Assembly (NCBI RefSeq): GCF_016811075.1
Contig: NZ_JAFBGL010000007.1
Location: forward strand, 1-64,000
Origin: Oceaniferula flava
GTDB lineage: Bacteria > Verrucomicrobiota > Verrucomicrobiia > Verrucomicrobiales > Akkermansiaceae
Direction: 5' to 3'
Length of the DNA: 64,000 nt
Below are positions 24,499 through 32,726 of this stretch, in pieces. Position 1 is the first letter of the stretch. Each line of letters begins with the position of its first letter. Both the position numbers and the translations under genes were made by a program. Under the pieces are notes generated by a model, which worked only from the letters and a program-made list of their open reading frames with translations, was not told where the DNA came from and searched no databases.

Positions 24499-24846
24499 CT
24501 AGATCACGAAGTCGATTTCCCCGCGCCCTCTCTGTTCTTCGTCCAGTTTCTGACAGACCATTCGGCACAGTGAATAGACGAAATCTCCCTTCACGGAGTA
24601 ATACACCTTCACCCCTTCCTTGCGCCTGTTAAGCAGTCCGGCATCAAACAAGATCTTGAGATGTTTGGACACACTTGCCTGAGCCAGACCGGTCTCATCA
24701 ACCAGATCACCGACCGTGCGTTCGCCTTCCTTCACCTCCTGAATCAGAGCCAATCGACCCGGTTCAGAGAGCACGCGAAATGTGGCCGCCATCGCCTCCA
24801 GCGCTTCCTCACCCAGTTTACCTTGTTGCTTTTTCTTCTTTGGCAC
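24499..24846 (-). CDS. ArsR-family transcriptional regulator (possible sulfur sensor)
   Basis: A 115-residue winged helix protein with a Lys-rich N-terminus. ATFRVLSEPGRLALIQEVKEG and the recognition helix region ASVSKHLKILFDAGLL are typical of ArsR, and GVKVYYSV is the wing. Two Cys lie close together at residues 94 and 98 (LCRMVC) in the last helix. SqrR/BigR-type persulfide sensors use one Cys in an early helix plus one in the last helix; here the early position (about residue 36) is Gln, so any thiol switch would have to use Cys94/Cys98. It is convergent with the YeeE/YedE genes, whose promoter carries an ATTC-N8-GAAT palindrome. A metal-sensing role is not excluded. Confidence 0.85.
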   Translation of the reverse strand: MPKKKKQQGKLGEEALEAMAATFRVLSEPGRLALIQEVKEGERTVGDLVDETGLAQASVSKHLKILFDAGLLNRRKEGVKVYYSVKGDFVYSLCRMVCQKLDEEQRGRGEIDFVI

Positions 24847-24858
24847 GCCCTATTTTAT

Positions 24859-24894
24859 TCTATCTTCGCCATATTATCAACCCACGAAGATAGA
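24859..24894. promoter_or_regulatory. Inverted repeat in the arsR / DUF3365 divergent gap
   Basis: TCTATCTTCG (24859-24868) and CGAAGATAGA (24885-24894) form a perfect 10-bp inverted repeat with a 16-bp AT-rich spacer. It lies 13 bp upstream of the ArsR start and about 65 bp upstream of the DUF3365 gene. Candidate operator for autoregulation, unlike the ATTC-N8-GAAT site. Confidence 0.45.
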
Positions 24895-24958
24895 TACAGC
24901 CACGGAAAAATGATTTCCGCCCGCCAATCCCACTCTTCATATCAACCCACCTAGACCG

Positions 24959-25558
24959 ATGAATCACTATCTCCTCCTCGCCGCTCCCTTGATGCTATTG
25001 ATGTATTCCTCCTGCGATCGCCCCTCAACGGCAGACACGACAGTAAACACGACCGATCACGCCGCGGCAGCAGAGATTGGTGAACAAGCTTCCGCCAAGC
25101 TCATGAAAACCCTTGGCACCCAGCTCAAATCTGCCCTGCAACAGGGAGGGCCAGAGAATGCGCTGCATGTCTGTCAGCAAATCGCCCAGCCTCTTACGGC
25201 TGAAGTCAGTCGGGACGATGTGAATTTCAAAGTGACACGAACTGCCTTGAAAGTGCGCAATCCGCTGAATGCTCCCGATGTCACCAGCCGAGAAATCATG
25301 GAAAAGTGGCAGCGTCTCATGTCGGGCGGAGAGGATCTTCCAGAACATGAAATCATCGAATCTGGCGACCAGCTGGTTTTCTACAAACCGATCATGACCC
25401 AAGAAATCTGCCTCAAATGTCATGGTGATTCTAATAGCTTCTCCGCCGAGCTTCGCTCAAACTTGAACCGTCTCTACCCCAAGGACGAGGCAATCGGTTT
25501 TAAAAAAGGAGACCTCCGAGGTGCCTTCCGCGTGGAGATTTCTACGGACGGTCTTTAA
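24959..25558 (+). CDS. DUF3365 (Tll0287-like) heme-binding exported protein
   Basis: A 199-residue exported protein. The hydrophobic leader ends MLLMYSSCDRP, which may be a lipoprotein site although Tyr at the -3 position is not ideal. The remainder matches DUF3365/Tll0287-like proteins: a helical region with VCQQIAQPL, then FKVTRTALKVRNPLNAPD, and the c-type heme motif CLKCH followed by GDSNSFSAEL. The only CXXCH is this one, so a single heme is expected, bound outside the cytoplasm. Members are thought to be redox or gas sensors or electron carriers; the exact role is unknown. It is divergent from the ArsR-type gene. Confidence 0.82.
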   Translation: MNHYLLLAAPLMLLMYSSCDRPSTADTTVNTTDHAAAAEIGEQASAKLMKTLGTQLKSALQQGGPENALHVCQQIAQPLTAEVSRDDVNFKVTRTALKVRNPLNAPDVTSREIMEKWQRLMSGGEDLPEHEIIESGDQLVFYKPIMTQEICLKCHGDSNSFSAELRSNLNRLYPKDEAIGFKKGDLRGAFRVEISTDGL

Positions 25559-25560
25559 AC

Positions 25561-27207
25561 CTAACGAATCTTTTCAAGCAGGCTGCTGAGTGTCTTTTTC
25601 AAGGTCGCTCTATCGGCGATCGTTTTCGGATCGTCGAAGCCTAACCAGACGACGCTCACAAGATCCGGCTGGAACGAAATAGCCCAGCCGTCTCGGCGGG
25701 AGGCGGTGGAGGTCACGAGCTGGCTACCGGAAGATTTTAGCCCCGCACTCGCCTGCTCGGCCACCACCTTGGAGATGGCGGACGTGGTTGCGATGGTATT
25801 TTCATAGAGCACATTCCCCTCCATGTCGGTGATGGCCATGATCATGTGCGGCTCGGGTCGCTCGCCCTGATGCACGATCGCAGAGGCGGCGGTGGCCAGC
25901 TCCATGGGAGTGGCGGCGATGGCTCCGCGGTAGAGGTCTTCGGTCTCTTGATACGGACCTTCGAAGCCAAAGCGCTTACTCAGTCGCAGTGTCTCCTTCA
26001 CTCCAAGCTGGCGTCCGGTTTGCACCATCGAGGTCGGGATCACCACCTTGCTACGCTCCAGCGCCATGGCGGTGAGGAAGGGGTAAAATGCCGGTCCGAG
26101 GTCGCGCTTGCTGAGCCACGCGCGGTTGAAGGGCGACTCGCCGTAATCGCGACCGCCACAAAGCGCAAGAATGCCACCGCTGCTGGGATCGAGCACCACC
26201 ACGGCGCCTTGCAGCTGCTCCGCATTCTCGATGCCAGTGAATGGTGCCTGCATCGCTCTGGTCGCCTGCTCTTGCAGCTTCGAATCGAGTGTGGTGAAGA
26301 TCTTCAACCCGCCGCTGCGGATATCGTGCTGGTCCAAAATCTTCTGGAGGCGGATTCGAATGCTTTCACGGGCGTAGGAGCTGTTACGATTCCGATCGGC
26401 TGCCGCCACCAGTCGGATCGGGTCGTCCAGCGCCGCAAGTTTCTCTTCTTCGGTCAAAAACCCACACACCACCATCCGTGCCAACACCTCATCGCGCTGC
26501 GCTTTTGCCCCTTCCAAATTTCTGAATGGGGAAAAGATATGCGGTCCACGGATGATCCCAACTAACAACGCGCACTCACCGGTGTTAAGATCGGCGGCGG
26601 CCCTGTCAAAATATGTCTGCGCCGCCTCCTCCACACCGTGGCATCCGGAGCCAAAATAAATGCGGTTGAGGTAGTGTGTCAGAATCTCATCCTTCTCATA
26701 CTGCCCCTCAATCCTCAGGGTCAGCGCGATTTCCAGGAACTTCCGGTGCAGCGACTTCGCCCGCATGTTGTAGCTGTTGCGCGCCAGCTGCATGGTCAGC
26801 GTGGAAGCTCCCTGGGTGAATGATCGGTCCTTGATGTTGCGCAGGGTGGCGCGGATGAGACCTTTGACATCGACTCCACTGTGGTCGAAAAAGCGCGCAT
26901 CCTCACGCGCCTCGAGCGCCTTCACCATCATCTCGGGGATCTCCTCCCTGGTGATCAAACGCCGCCGCTCTCCATGCATGGCACCGATGGCTTCGCCATT
27001 GCGGTCGAGGATTTCAGACCGCTCCGGCATCTTCCCCACGTCCGCCAGATTGAACTGCAGCGCGAGGTAGAAATAATACAAGGCCAGTGCCGTCAACAGA
27101 GCACCGACCACCAGTCCCCACTTCACTGTCCAGCGCAGTGGGCGGTGCAAGCGCTCGGGAATCCATGACGGCAGACGCGAGGCTTGGTTGGCAGGTTTCC
27201 AAGTCAT
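25561..27207 (-). CDS. Class A PBP-like glycosyltransferase with degenerate transpeptidase domain
   Basis: A 548-residue protein. It has a membrane anchor near residues 29-50 and a GT51 glycosyltransferase domain with intact motifs: REDARFFDHSG (catalytic Glu102), GASTLTMQLARN and KDEILTHYLNRIYFGSG. The following transpeptidase-like domain has lost its catalytic residues. Where class A PBPs have GSxFKPF, this one has GPAFYPF (Pro372 and Tyr375 replace Ser and Lys). The KTGTT motif is replaced by a STASRRD-containing segment, and no SxN is seen. It should polymerise glycan strands but not cross-link them. It lies 82 bp downstream of an intact class A PBP gene on the same strand. The transpeptidase remnant may bind partners or peptides. 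Confidence 0.88.
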   Translation of the reverse strand: MTWKPANQASRLPSWIPERLHRPLRWTVKWGLVVGALLTALALYYFYLALQFNLADVGKMPERSEILDRNGEAIGAMHGERRRLITREEIPEMMVKALEAREDARFFDHSGVDVKGLIRATLRNIKDRSFTQGASTLTMQLARNSYNMRAKSLHRKFLEIALTLRIEGQYEKDEILTHYLNRIYFGSGCHGVEEAAQTYFDRAAADLNTGECALLVGIIRGPHIFSPFRNLEGAKAQRDEVLARMVVCGFLTEEEKLAALDDPIRLVAAADRNRNSSYARESIRIRLQKILDQHDIRSGGLKIFTTLDSKLQEQATRAMQAPFTGIENAEQLQGAVVVLDPSSGGILALCGGRDYGESPFNRAWLSKRDLGPAFYPFLTAMALERSKVVIPTSMVQTGRQLGVKETLRLSKRFGFEGPYQETEDLYRGAIAATPMELATAASAIVHQGERPEPHMIMAITDMEGNVLYENTIATTSAISKVVAEQASAGLKSSGSQLVTSTASRRDGWAISFQPDLVSVVWLGFDDPKTIADRATLKKTLSSLLEKIR

Positions 27208-27289
27208 GGTATTTATTCAGAGATCAAGATAAAGTGCTCACAGGCCCGACGAGTCACAGCTCGTCCCGGGCTTAGAAAATTTGGCTCGT

Positions 27290-29656
27290 CTACTCAACGG
27301 GGATCGCTCTCGGCGGACGGTCCGGCTCCACAGGAATCGCCCTTGGCGGAGTGCGGTTAGTTCTGCGGGGAGCCACGGCGCGCAGCGGGTGAATGGTGCA
27401 GTAGTCGCGAGGCTCCGGCATGATATCGGCAGGGACTTTGGCATTGTAGGCCGAGTTGTGAGCCTCGCAGCCACTGGTGGCGTGTTTGGCCGACCAGCGA
27501 CAAAGCCGAGCAGTTTGTAAGCGTAGCGGTTTGAACTTCGGCGTGGCGTAACCCAGTCGACCCGCCACCTTCATCACATCGGTCCAGATCGGTGCCGCCA
27601 GGGTTGAGCCGTAGCCGCGGTTGATGATCTTTTGGGGTTTATCCATGCCCACCCAGACAGCGCATGTTAGATTCCCGGTGTAGCCGGCAAACCAGGCGTC
27701 TTTGTAATCGTCGGTGGTGCCGGTTTTGCCTCCGCAGGGTGCTTTGTAGCCCAGGGCGCGGACCTTGCGGCCGGTGCCTCGATCGACCACTTGTTGAAGG
27801 ATGTTAGAGACGCTCCAGGTCGCTCCAGGCTCGGCCGCGCTGACCACCAGCTTGCCGGAATCTCCCTTGCCCGGGTAGAGGCGCTCGCCCTCGGCGTTGC
27901 GAATTTCCTGAATGATGTAGGGCCGATACCAGTCGCCATTGTTAGGGAACACCGTGTAGGCACTCGCCACCTGCCAAGGGGTGGCTTCCCAAGAGCCTAA
28001 GAAGGAGGATGGGGTCATCGGGATGCCGTCGATAAACCCAACGTCGATGGCTGTTTGGTTGACGTTTTTCAGTCCGGCAAAGTTTCCGACCCGAGCCGAT
28101 GAGGTATTTCTCGAGCGCACCAGAGCGTCTTCCGCGGTGATGTAGGTGCCGAATTTTCCATCCGAGTTATGCAAATTCCAGGTGCCGGACATACCATCGA
28201 TTTCTCCCGGCTGGATCCGGCTGTCGCGCACCCATGTTTGTGGCAGCATGCCGTGATTGAAGGCAGTGAGATAAACGAAGGGTTTGAACACGGAGCCGAT
28301 CTGGCGCTTGGCCTGGATCGCGCGGTTGTATTTGGATTCATCGGCATCGCGTCCTCCCACCACGGACAAGACCGCGCCGCTACGGTTCTCGATGACCACG
28401 GCTGCGCCCTGCAGATACGCCGGCTCGCCGCGTCGCCCCTGCGGTTTGCTCTGCCATTGCTTGCGTGTTTGGTGTCGGTAGCCGGAGGTTTTTTCCACCT
28501 TGGCGAGGTTGCGTTCCATGGATAGCTCGGCGGCGCGCTGGATGGTGTGATCGATGGTGGTGATCACCGTCAGCCCACCCTCCTCGATGTTGTGCTCCTC
28601 GAGGATGCGATCGAGCTCACGCCGGACGCAGTCCATGACGTAGGTGTCCTGGATGACGCGCCGGTTTTTGGGTCGGATACGCAGTTTTTCCTTCTTCGCA
28701 GCGTCTGCCTGCTCCTGGGTGATGTGTTCGTAGAGCACCATCCGCCCCAGGGTGACATCGCGCTCATGGGTGGCTTTGTCGATATTCTTGAATGGAGAAA
28801 AAGCATTCGGCCCGCGGATGATCCCCGCCAGCATCGCCGCCTCCGAGAGCGTCAGCTGGTTGGCCGATTTCTCGAAATACGTGCGCGAAGCCGCTTCGAT
28901 GCCGCGGATCGAGTGACCCCAGAAAATCCGGTTCATGTAGTGCTGAAGGATCTCGTCCTTTTCGTATCGCTTCTCAATTCTGAACGCGACCGCCATTTCC
29001 AAGAACTTCTGGTCGATCAATTTCAGCTTCGACGGCTTCGGTCCGGTGTCGGGTGGGAAGTAGGTATTCTCCGCCAGCTGGATACTCAGGGTTGAGCCTC
29101 CTTGGGCCAGGCGTTTGCGGCGAATGTTTTCTTTGAATGCCCGCGCCAGACTGCGCACATCGATCGCTCCATGGTCGTAAAACCGGGCGTCCTCACGGGA
29201 AATCAAGGCGTCCCGGAAGTAGGGCGACACCTGATCGAAGTCGACCAAGTAACGGTTGTCCCCGTGCAGTCGGCCAAGCTCCACCTTGCCCTCGCGGGCG
29301 TAGACCATGGTGCGGGCCGGCATTTCCGCCACCTTATCGAGGTTGTAGCTGCTGGCGCGGACGAAGTAAAAGATGGCTAACAGCGCCAGGAAACAGGCCG
29401 CGATCAGAGCCAGCGAACCAGCTACGCAAGCCGGCCATTTCACCGCCGGATGCCAGTTTCGCGTGATCCTTCCTACCAGCATGAAGGGCCAGAACAACAA
29501 GGTGAACAGCGCGCCGCGCGGCTTCGGTGCCGCTTTCTTCCCGCCCCGCTTGCGAGTGGATTTTTTCCCAGACGCACGCGATTTACGCTTAGGAGCACTC
29601 TTGGGTGGACGAAGTCTGCCACTCCCTGAGCGTGTGTTAGTTTTGCGGCGTGCCAT
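27290..29656 (-). CDS. Bifunctional class A penicillin-binding protein (PBP1A-like)
   Basis: A 788-residue peptidoglycan synthase. The first 50 residues are a highly basic cytoplasmic tail, then a transmembrane helix near 78-100. The GT51 domain has REDARFYDHG (Glu155) and GGSTLSIQLAEN. The transpeptidase has all three motifs: GSVFKPF (Ser455, Lys458), SRN in VRSRNTSSARV, and GGKTGTTDDYKDAWFAGYTG. The C-terminus is Pro/Arg-rich and ends with a duplicated PPRAIPVE. It polymerises and cross-links peptidoglycan at the inner membrane. The transpeptidase-dead paralogue follows on the same strand. Confidence 0.93.
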   Translation of the reverse strand: MARRKTNTRSGSGRLRPPKSAPKRKSRASGKKSTRKRGGKKAAPKPRGALFTLLFWPFMLVGRITRNWHPAVKWPACVAGSLALIAACFLALLAIFYFVRASSYNLDKVAEMPARTMVYAREGKVELGRLHGDNRYLVDFDQVSPYFRDALISREDARFYDHGAIDVRSLARAFKENIRRKRLAQGGSTLSIQLAENTYFPPDTGPKPSKLKLIDQKFLEMAVAFRIEKRYEKDEILQHYMNRIFWGHSIRGIEAASRTYFEKSANQLTLSEAAMLAGIIRGPNAFSPFKNIDKATHERDVTLGRMVLYEHITQEQADAAKKEKLRIRPKNRRVIQDTYVMDCVRRELDRILEEHNIEEGGLTVITTIDHTIQRAAELSMERNLAKVEKTSGYRHQTRKQWQSKPQGRRGEPAYLQGAAVVIENRSGAVLSVVGGRDADESKYNRAIQAKRQIGSVFKPFVYLTAFNHGMLPQTWVRDSRIQPGEIDGMSGTWNLHNSDGKFGTYITAEDALVRSRNTSSARVGNFAGLKNVNQTAIDVGFIDGIPMTPSSFLGSWEATPWQVASAYTVFPNNGDWYRPYIIQEIRNAEGERLYPGKGDSGKLVVSAAEPGATWSVSNILQQVVDRGTGRKVRALGYKAPCGGKTGTTDDYKDAWFAGYTGNLTCAVWVGMDKPQKIINRGYGSTLAAPIWTDVMKVAGRLGYATPKFKPLRLQTARLCRWSAKHATSGCEAHNSAYNAKVPADIMPEPRDYCTIHPLRAVAPRRTNRTPPRAIPVEPDRPPRAIPVE

Positions 29657-29800
29657 AATAATTGAAATAAAATCGTCTGTGTAGGAGTCTGATGGATTGA
29701 AAGAGGGCGTTTGCGGCCGGTTTCAAATCGGCGACGTTTTCCCAGACAGGACCACGTCGCCGGTCAGTCGACTCTACCGTACAGCGCTCCATTCCGCTAG

Positions 29801-29812
29801 TGTTGCTATAAA
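29801..29812 (+). promoter_or_regulatory. Possible extended -10 promoter for the HtrA operon
   Basis: TGTTGCTATAAA has an extended -10 form (TG-N-TATAAA) 64-75 bp before the protease start. No clear -35 is seen, as expected for extended -10 promoters. The assignment is tentative. Confidence 0.3.
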
Positions 29813-29875
29813 ATTTGTGGAACAAGCCTCAGACTCGGCTACGCTGGATACAATGAAACCAAAATTTATAAAAAA

Positions 29876-30877
29876 ATGTTTCCAAGAATCAAATTACCCA
29901 ACCTAGCCGCCATCGTCGGCCTGACCTCTCTCATCGCGGTCAATGGGCTGCAGGCGCAATCGTCGATCGATGATCTCTCCGACCTGAAAAAGCTGCAGAG
30001 CAAGGTCCAGCGGGTTGCCAAAAAGGTGATGCCCGCAACCGTCTCGCTGTTCTCCACCAAAAATGGAGCCTCCGGCAGTGGAGTCATCGTCAACCGCGAA
30101 GGCCTTATCCTCACCGCCGGTCACGTCATCCGGGGAGCTGAGGAAATGACCGTCATCCTCCCCGACGGCACCCAAACGCAAGGGAAAGTGCTCGGAGCAA
30201 ACTACACCCGCGATGCCGCCATGGTGCAAATCACCGATACCAACAAAGTCTGGCCGTATGCGAAAATTGGCAGCGCCAAGAAACTGGAAATTGGCGATCT
30301 GGTGGTGGCCCTGGGCCACGCCGGCGGCTTCGATGCGGTGCGCACCCCACCAGTGCGCTTTGGCCGCATGATTGCCCGTGGCGACAACCAGTTCATCACC
30401 ACCGACTGCACCCTGATCGGAGGCGACAGTGGTGGCCCCTTGTTCGATCTGGATGGCCGCGTGATCGGCATCCACTCATCCATCGGCATGTCGCTGTCCT
30501 CCAACAACCACGCCAGCATCGATGGCTTTCTCCAAGACTGGAAAAAACTCGAAGCCGGAAAAACATGGGGCCGTCTCGGCGGCAGCAGCATGGACGATCC
30601 CGACTCCCCGGTGATCGGCGTCCTTACGGGCGACAGTGAACGGGGCGGCATCGTCATCCGTGCCGCCTTTGAAGGTGGCCCAGCCTTTGACGCCGGCATC
30701 CGTGCGGGTGATATTTTACTCAGCATCAATGGCCGCCGCGTCACTAACCTGCGGGCTCTCCACGCAGAGATCGTGCGCCACGCACCCGGCGATGTCATCC
30801 TCGTGCGGCTTGCTCGTGGTCAGCAAAACATCACCCGCAAGGTCAAGCTCGGCCGTCGCGGTGACTTCCAAGAATAA
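29876..30877 (+). CDS. HtrA/DegP-like periplasmic serine protease
   Basis: A 333-residue trypsin-fold protease with a signal peptide (residues 1-28, ending LQAQ) and one C-terminal PDZ domain (about 245-325). The catalytic triad is complete: His83 in LILTAGHVI, Asp113 in YTRDAAMVQI and Ser185 in GGDSGGPLFD. It is shorter than DegP, with one PDZ, like DegS-type or single-PDZ HtrA enzymes. It likely degrades or inspects misfolded envelope proteins. It is followed 44 bp downstream by a related protein whose His and Ser are missing, so the two may form an active/inactive pair. Confidence 0.92.
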   Translation: MFPRIKLPNLAAIVGLTSLIAVNGLQAQSSIDDLSDLKKLQSKVQRVAKKVMPATVSLFSTKNGASGSGVIVNREGLILTAGHVIRGAEEMTVILPDGTQTQGKVLGANYTRDAAMVQITDTNKVWPYAKIGSAKKLEIGDLVVALGHAGGFDAVRTPPVRFGRMIARGDNQFITTDCTLIGGDSGGPLFDLDGRVIGIHSSIGMSLSSNNHASIDGFLQDWKKLEAGKTWGRLGGSSMDDPDSPVIGVLTGDSERGGIVIRAAFEGGPAFDAGIRAGDILLSINGRRVTNLRALHAEIVRHAPGDVILVRLARGQQNITRKVKLGRRGDFQE

Positions 30878-30921
30878 CGCAGTCCCTCTGAATTTCCCCA
30901 ACTCACTCAACCCACTATCTC

Positions 30922-32217
30922 ATGAAACATCCATCACGCATCATTGCCACCGGATTACTCGCCCTCACCCTGCATGCCTCCGCCCAGAGCGGACTGCGCA
31001 TGCCGAATCCACTGGACACCCTGAACCCCGCCGAACGCAGGTTGCTGAGCACTCAGGCCGACCAGTTTTTCAACGCCGTCAAGCCGGCCGTGAACACCGC
31101 CGCGCAGAGCACCGTGAACGTCACCTTCCGCGGTAAACGCATCGCATTGGGCACCGCCATTTCTGAAGACGGCGAGATTCTCAGCAAGTGGAGCGAGGTC
31201 GCCGCTGCCAGCCAACACCTCGTCATCATCACCGCCGATGGCTCCCAGCACGCCGCCATCGTCACCGGTGTTTATCCGGAGCACGATCTCGCGATCATTA
31301 AAACCGACGCCAAACTGACTCCGGTCCAGTGGGCCAAGCAGGCGGCACCGGAACTCGGCGACTTCATCGCCTTGGCAAACCCCGCCGGTGAAGCCGAGGG
31401 GCTCGGCGTGGTCAGTGTGAAACCACGCAGCCTGCGCGAGCGCGACAAGGCCTACCTTGGCGTCATGATGGACTTCACCGTAGCCGGCGAAGGTGGCATC
31501 CCACTGACCCGCGTGATGCCCGATTCCGGAGCGTTCAAAGCCGGCTTGAAGGACGGTGATGTTGTCGTGGCCATCGACGATCGGAAAATCAACGGTGCCA
31601 TGGAAATGCGCAACCTGCTCCAGCGTCTGGTGCCGGGCTCTGAAATCAAAGTCCGCTACCGCCGCGGCGACGCGGAACACAATGCCATGGTCCACCTTGG
31701 CTCGCGTGCCGATAACGATTCCATCCGCCGCGTGCCTCAGGCACGAATGTCGAAAATGCAGCGCATGGGCGCCATCCCCAGTAAAGTGCGCGAGAATTTC
31801 CCCAGCGTGATTCAATCGGATATGGCCATCGAGCCCAACGATGCCGGAGGCCCGGTCGTCGATCTCGAGGGCAGAGTCATCGGCGTTTCCATCGCCCGTG
31901 GCAGCCGGATCAAGACCTTCATCATCCCGACCACTACCGTGCTCGATGTGCTCGCCACCAAGCCGGAGCCTTACCGCCCCGGCATGGTGACAGAACTGAA
32001 CCAGCAACTCGCTGGCAACAATCAAGTCACCCGCCGCAGCACCCCCAACGCACGCAACCGAAGGGTGCTGCCGGAGAGTGATGACGATCCAATGGGCCGC
32101 GTGCGCAAGCACCTGCGCGAGATCGAGCGTAACCACGACTCCACCGAAGAAAGCTTGCGCGCGATCGAAGACGCTCTCCGCCGCATGGGAGAGCTCGAGC
32201 AACGTAGTCAGCGCTAG
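30922..32217 (+). CDS. Pseudo-HtrA protein with PDZ inserted into an inactive protease fold
   Basis: A 431-residue exported protein (signal to about residue 22). Residues 55-160 resemble the first half of a trypsin-like HtrA domain, with EHDLAIIK retaining Asp122, but the His position reads LSKWSEV (Ser91). A PDZ domain follows (about 175-262). Only then does the second half of the protease signature appear: SDMAIEPNDAGGPVVDLEGR, where the nucleophile is Ala308. The C-terminal ~70 residues are charged and helical, probably coiled coil. With two triad residues lost it cannot be a standard serine protease. It follows the active HtrA by 44 bp and may regulate, recruit or compete with it. Confidence 0.88.
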   Translation: MKHPSRIIATGLLALTLHASAQSGLRMPNPLDTLNPAERRLLSTQADQFFNAVKPAVNTAAQSTVNVTFRGKRIALGTAISEDGEILSKWSEVAAASQHLVIITADGSQHAAIVTGVYPEHDLAIIKTDAKLTPVQWAKQAAPELGDFIALANPAGEAEGLGVVSVKPRSLRERDKAYLGVMMDFTVAGEGGIPLTRVMPDSGAFKAGLKDGDVVVAIDDRKINGAMEMRNLLQRLVPGSEIKVRYRRGDAEHNAMVHLGSRADNDSIRRVPQARMSKMQRMGAIPSKVRENFPSVIQSDMAIEPNDAGGPVVDLEGRVIGVSIARGSRIKTFIIPTTTVLDVLATKPEPYRPGMVTELNQQLAGNNQVTRRSTPNARNRRVLPESDDDPMGRVRKHLREIERNHDSTEESLRAIEDALRRMGELEQRSQR

Positions 32218-32306
32218 ATTCCCCCACTCAACCAATCAATAAAACTTGAGTAATTTTTTAAATTGTTTGATTGCCATCCAGCAACACTCGGGCACAGTAT
32301 CTTCTT

Positions 32307-32627
32307 ATGGCGAACCCAACTAACGTTCTCGCGAGTGGAATCGAAATTACCGGCTCCATCAAGTTTGTTAATGACATGGTCATTGACGGTAATGTCGAAG
32401 GTGAGATCACCTCAGAAAAAGGCAAGGTCACCATCGGTGAAAATGCCATGGTCCAAGGTGATGTCAAAGCCGGTGAAGTGAAGCTCTTTGGCAAGGTCAA
32501 AGGCACCATCACTTCCGAGCGCTGCGAGCTGAAAACCAAGTCCAAGCTCGATGGTGACATCAAAACCAAGATGCTCAGCATGGAGGAAGGCGCTGTCCTA
32601 TCCGGTCGCACCGACATCGGCGGATAG
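32307..32627 (+). CDS. Bactofilin family cytoskeletal protein
   Basis: A 106-residue protein (start at the Met of MANPTNVLASG; an upstream in-frame start at 32271 adds 12 unlikely residues). Nearly the whole chain is a repeating right-handed beta-helix pattern, with GSIKFVNDMVIDGNVEGEI, then GKVTIGENAMVQGDVKAG, the bactofilin (DUF583/polymer-forming cytoskeletal) signature of GxIxGxV turns. Bactofilins self-assemble at the inner membrane into filaments that position envelope enzymes. Close association with the preceding PBP and HtrA genes fits a role in envelope organisation. Confidence 0.92.
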   Translation: MANPTNVLASGIEITGSIKFVNDMVIDGNVEGEITSEKGKVTIGENAMVQGDVKAGEVKLFGKVKGTITSERCELKTKSKLDGDIKTKMLSMEEGAVLSGRTDIGG

Positions 32628-32660
32628 TCCCCAAGTTCATTGCCACAACGAACTCAAGCA

Positions 32661-32690
32661 GCCGGAGCCCAAGCGCTCCGGCTTTTTTTT
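32661..32690 (+). terminator. Rho-independent terminator after the bactofilin gene
   Basis: GCCGGAGC (32661-32668) pairs with GCTCCGGC (32675-32682), followed by eight T (32683-32690). Strong intrinsic terminator on the plus strand, 34 bp past the bactofilin stop. Confidence 0.9.
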
Positions 32691-32726
32691 GCCCCCTGCT
32701 CCGGGCGGGGGTGGAAGCTGGTCGGC

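Noticed and set aside
30955-32235. A 426-residue antisense open frame opposite the pseudo-HtrA gene.
   Set aside because: It has no recognisable motifs and mirrors the GC-rich codons of the sense gene. The sense frame has clear signal peptide, PDZ and protease signatures.
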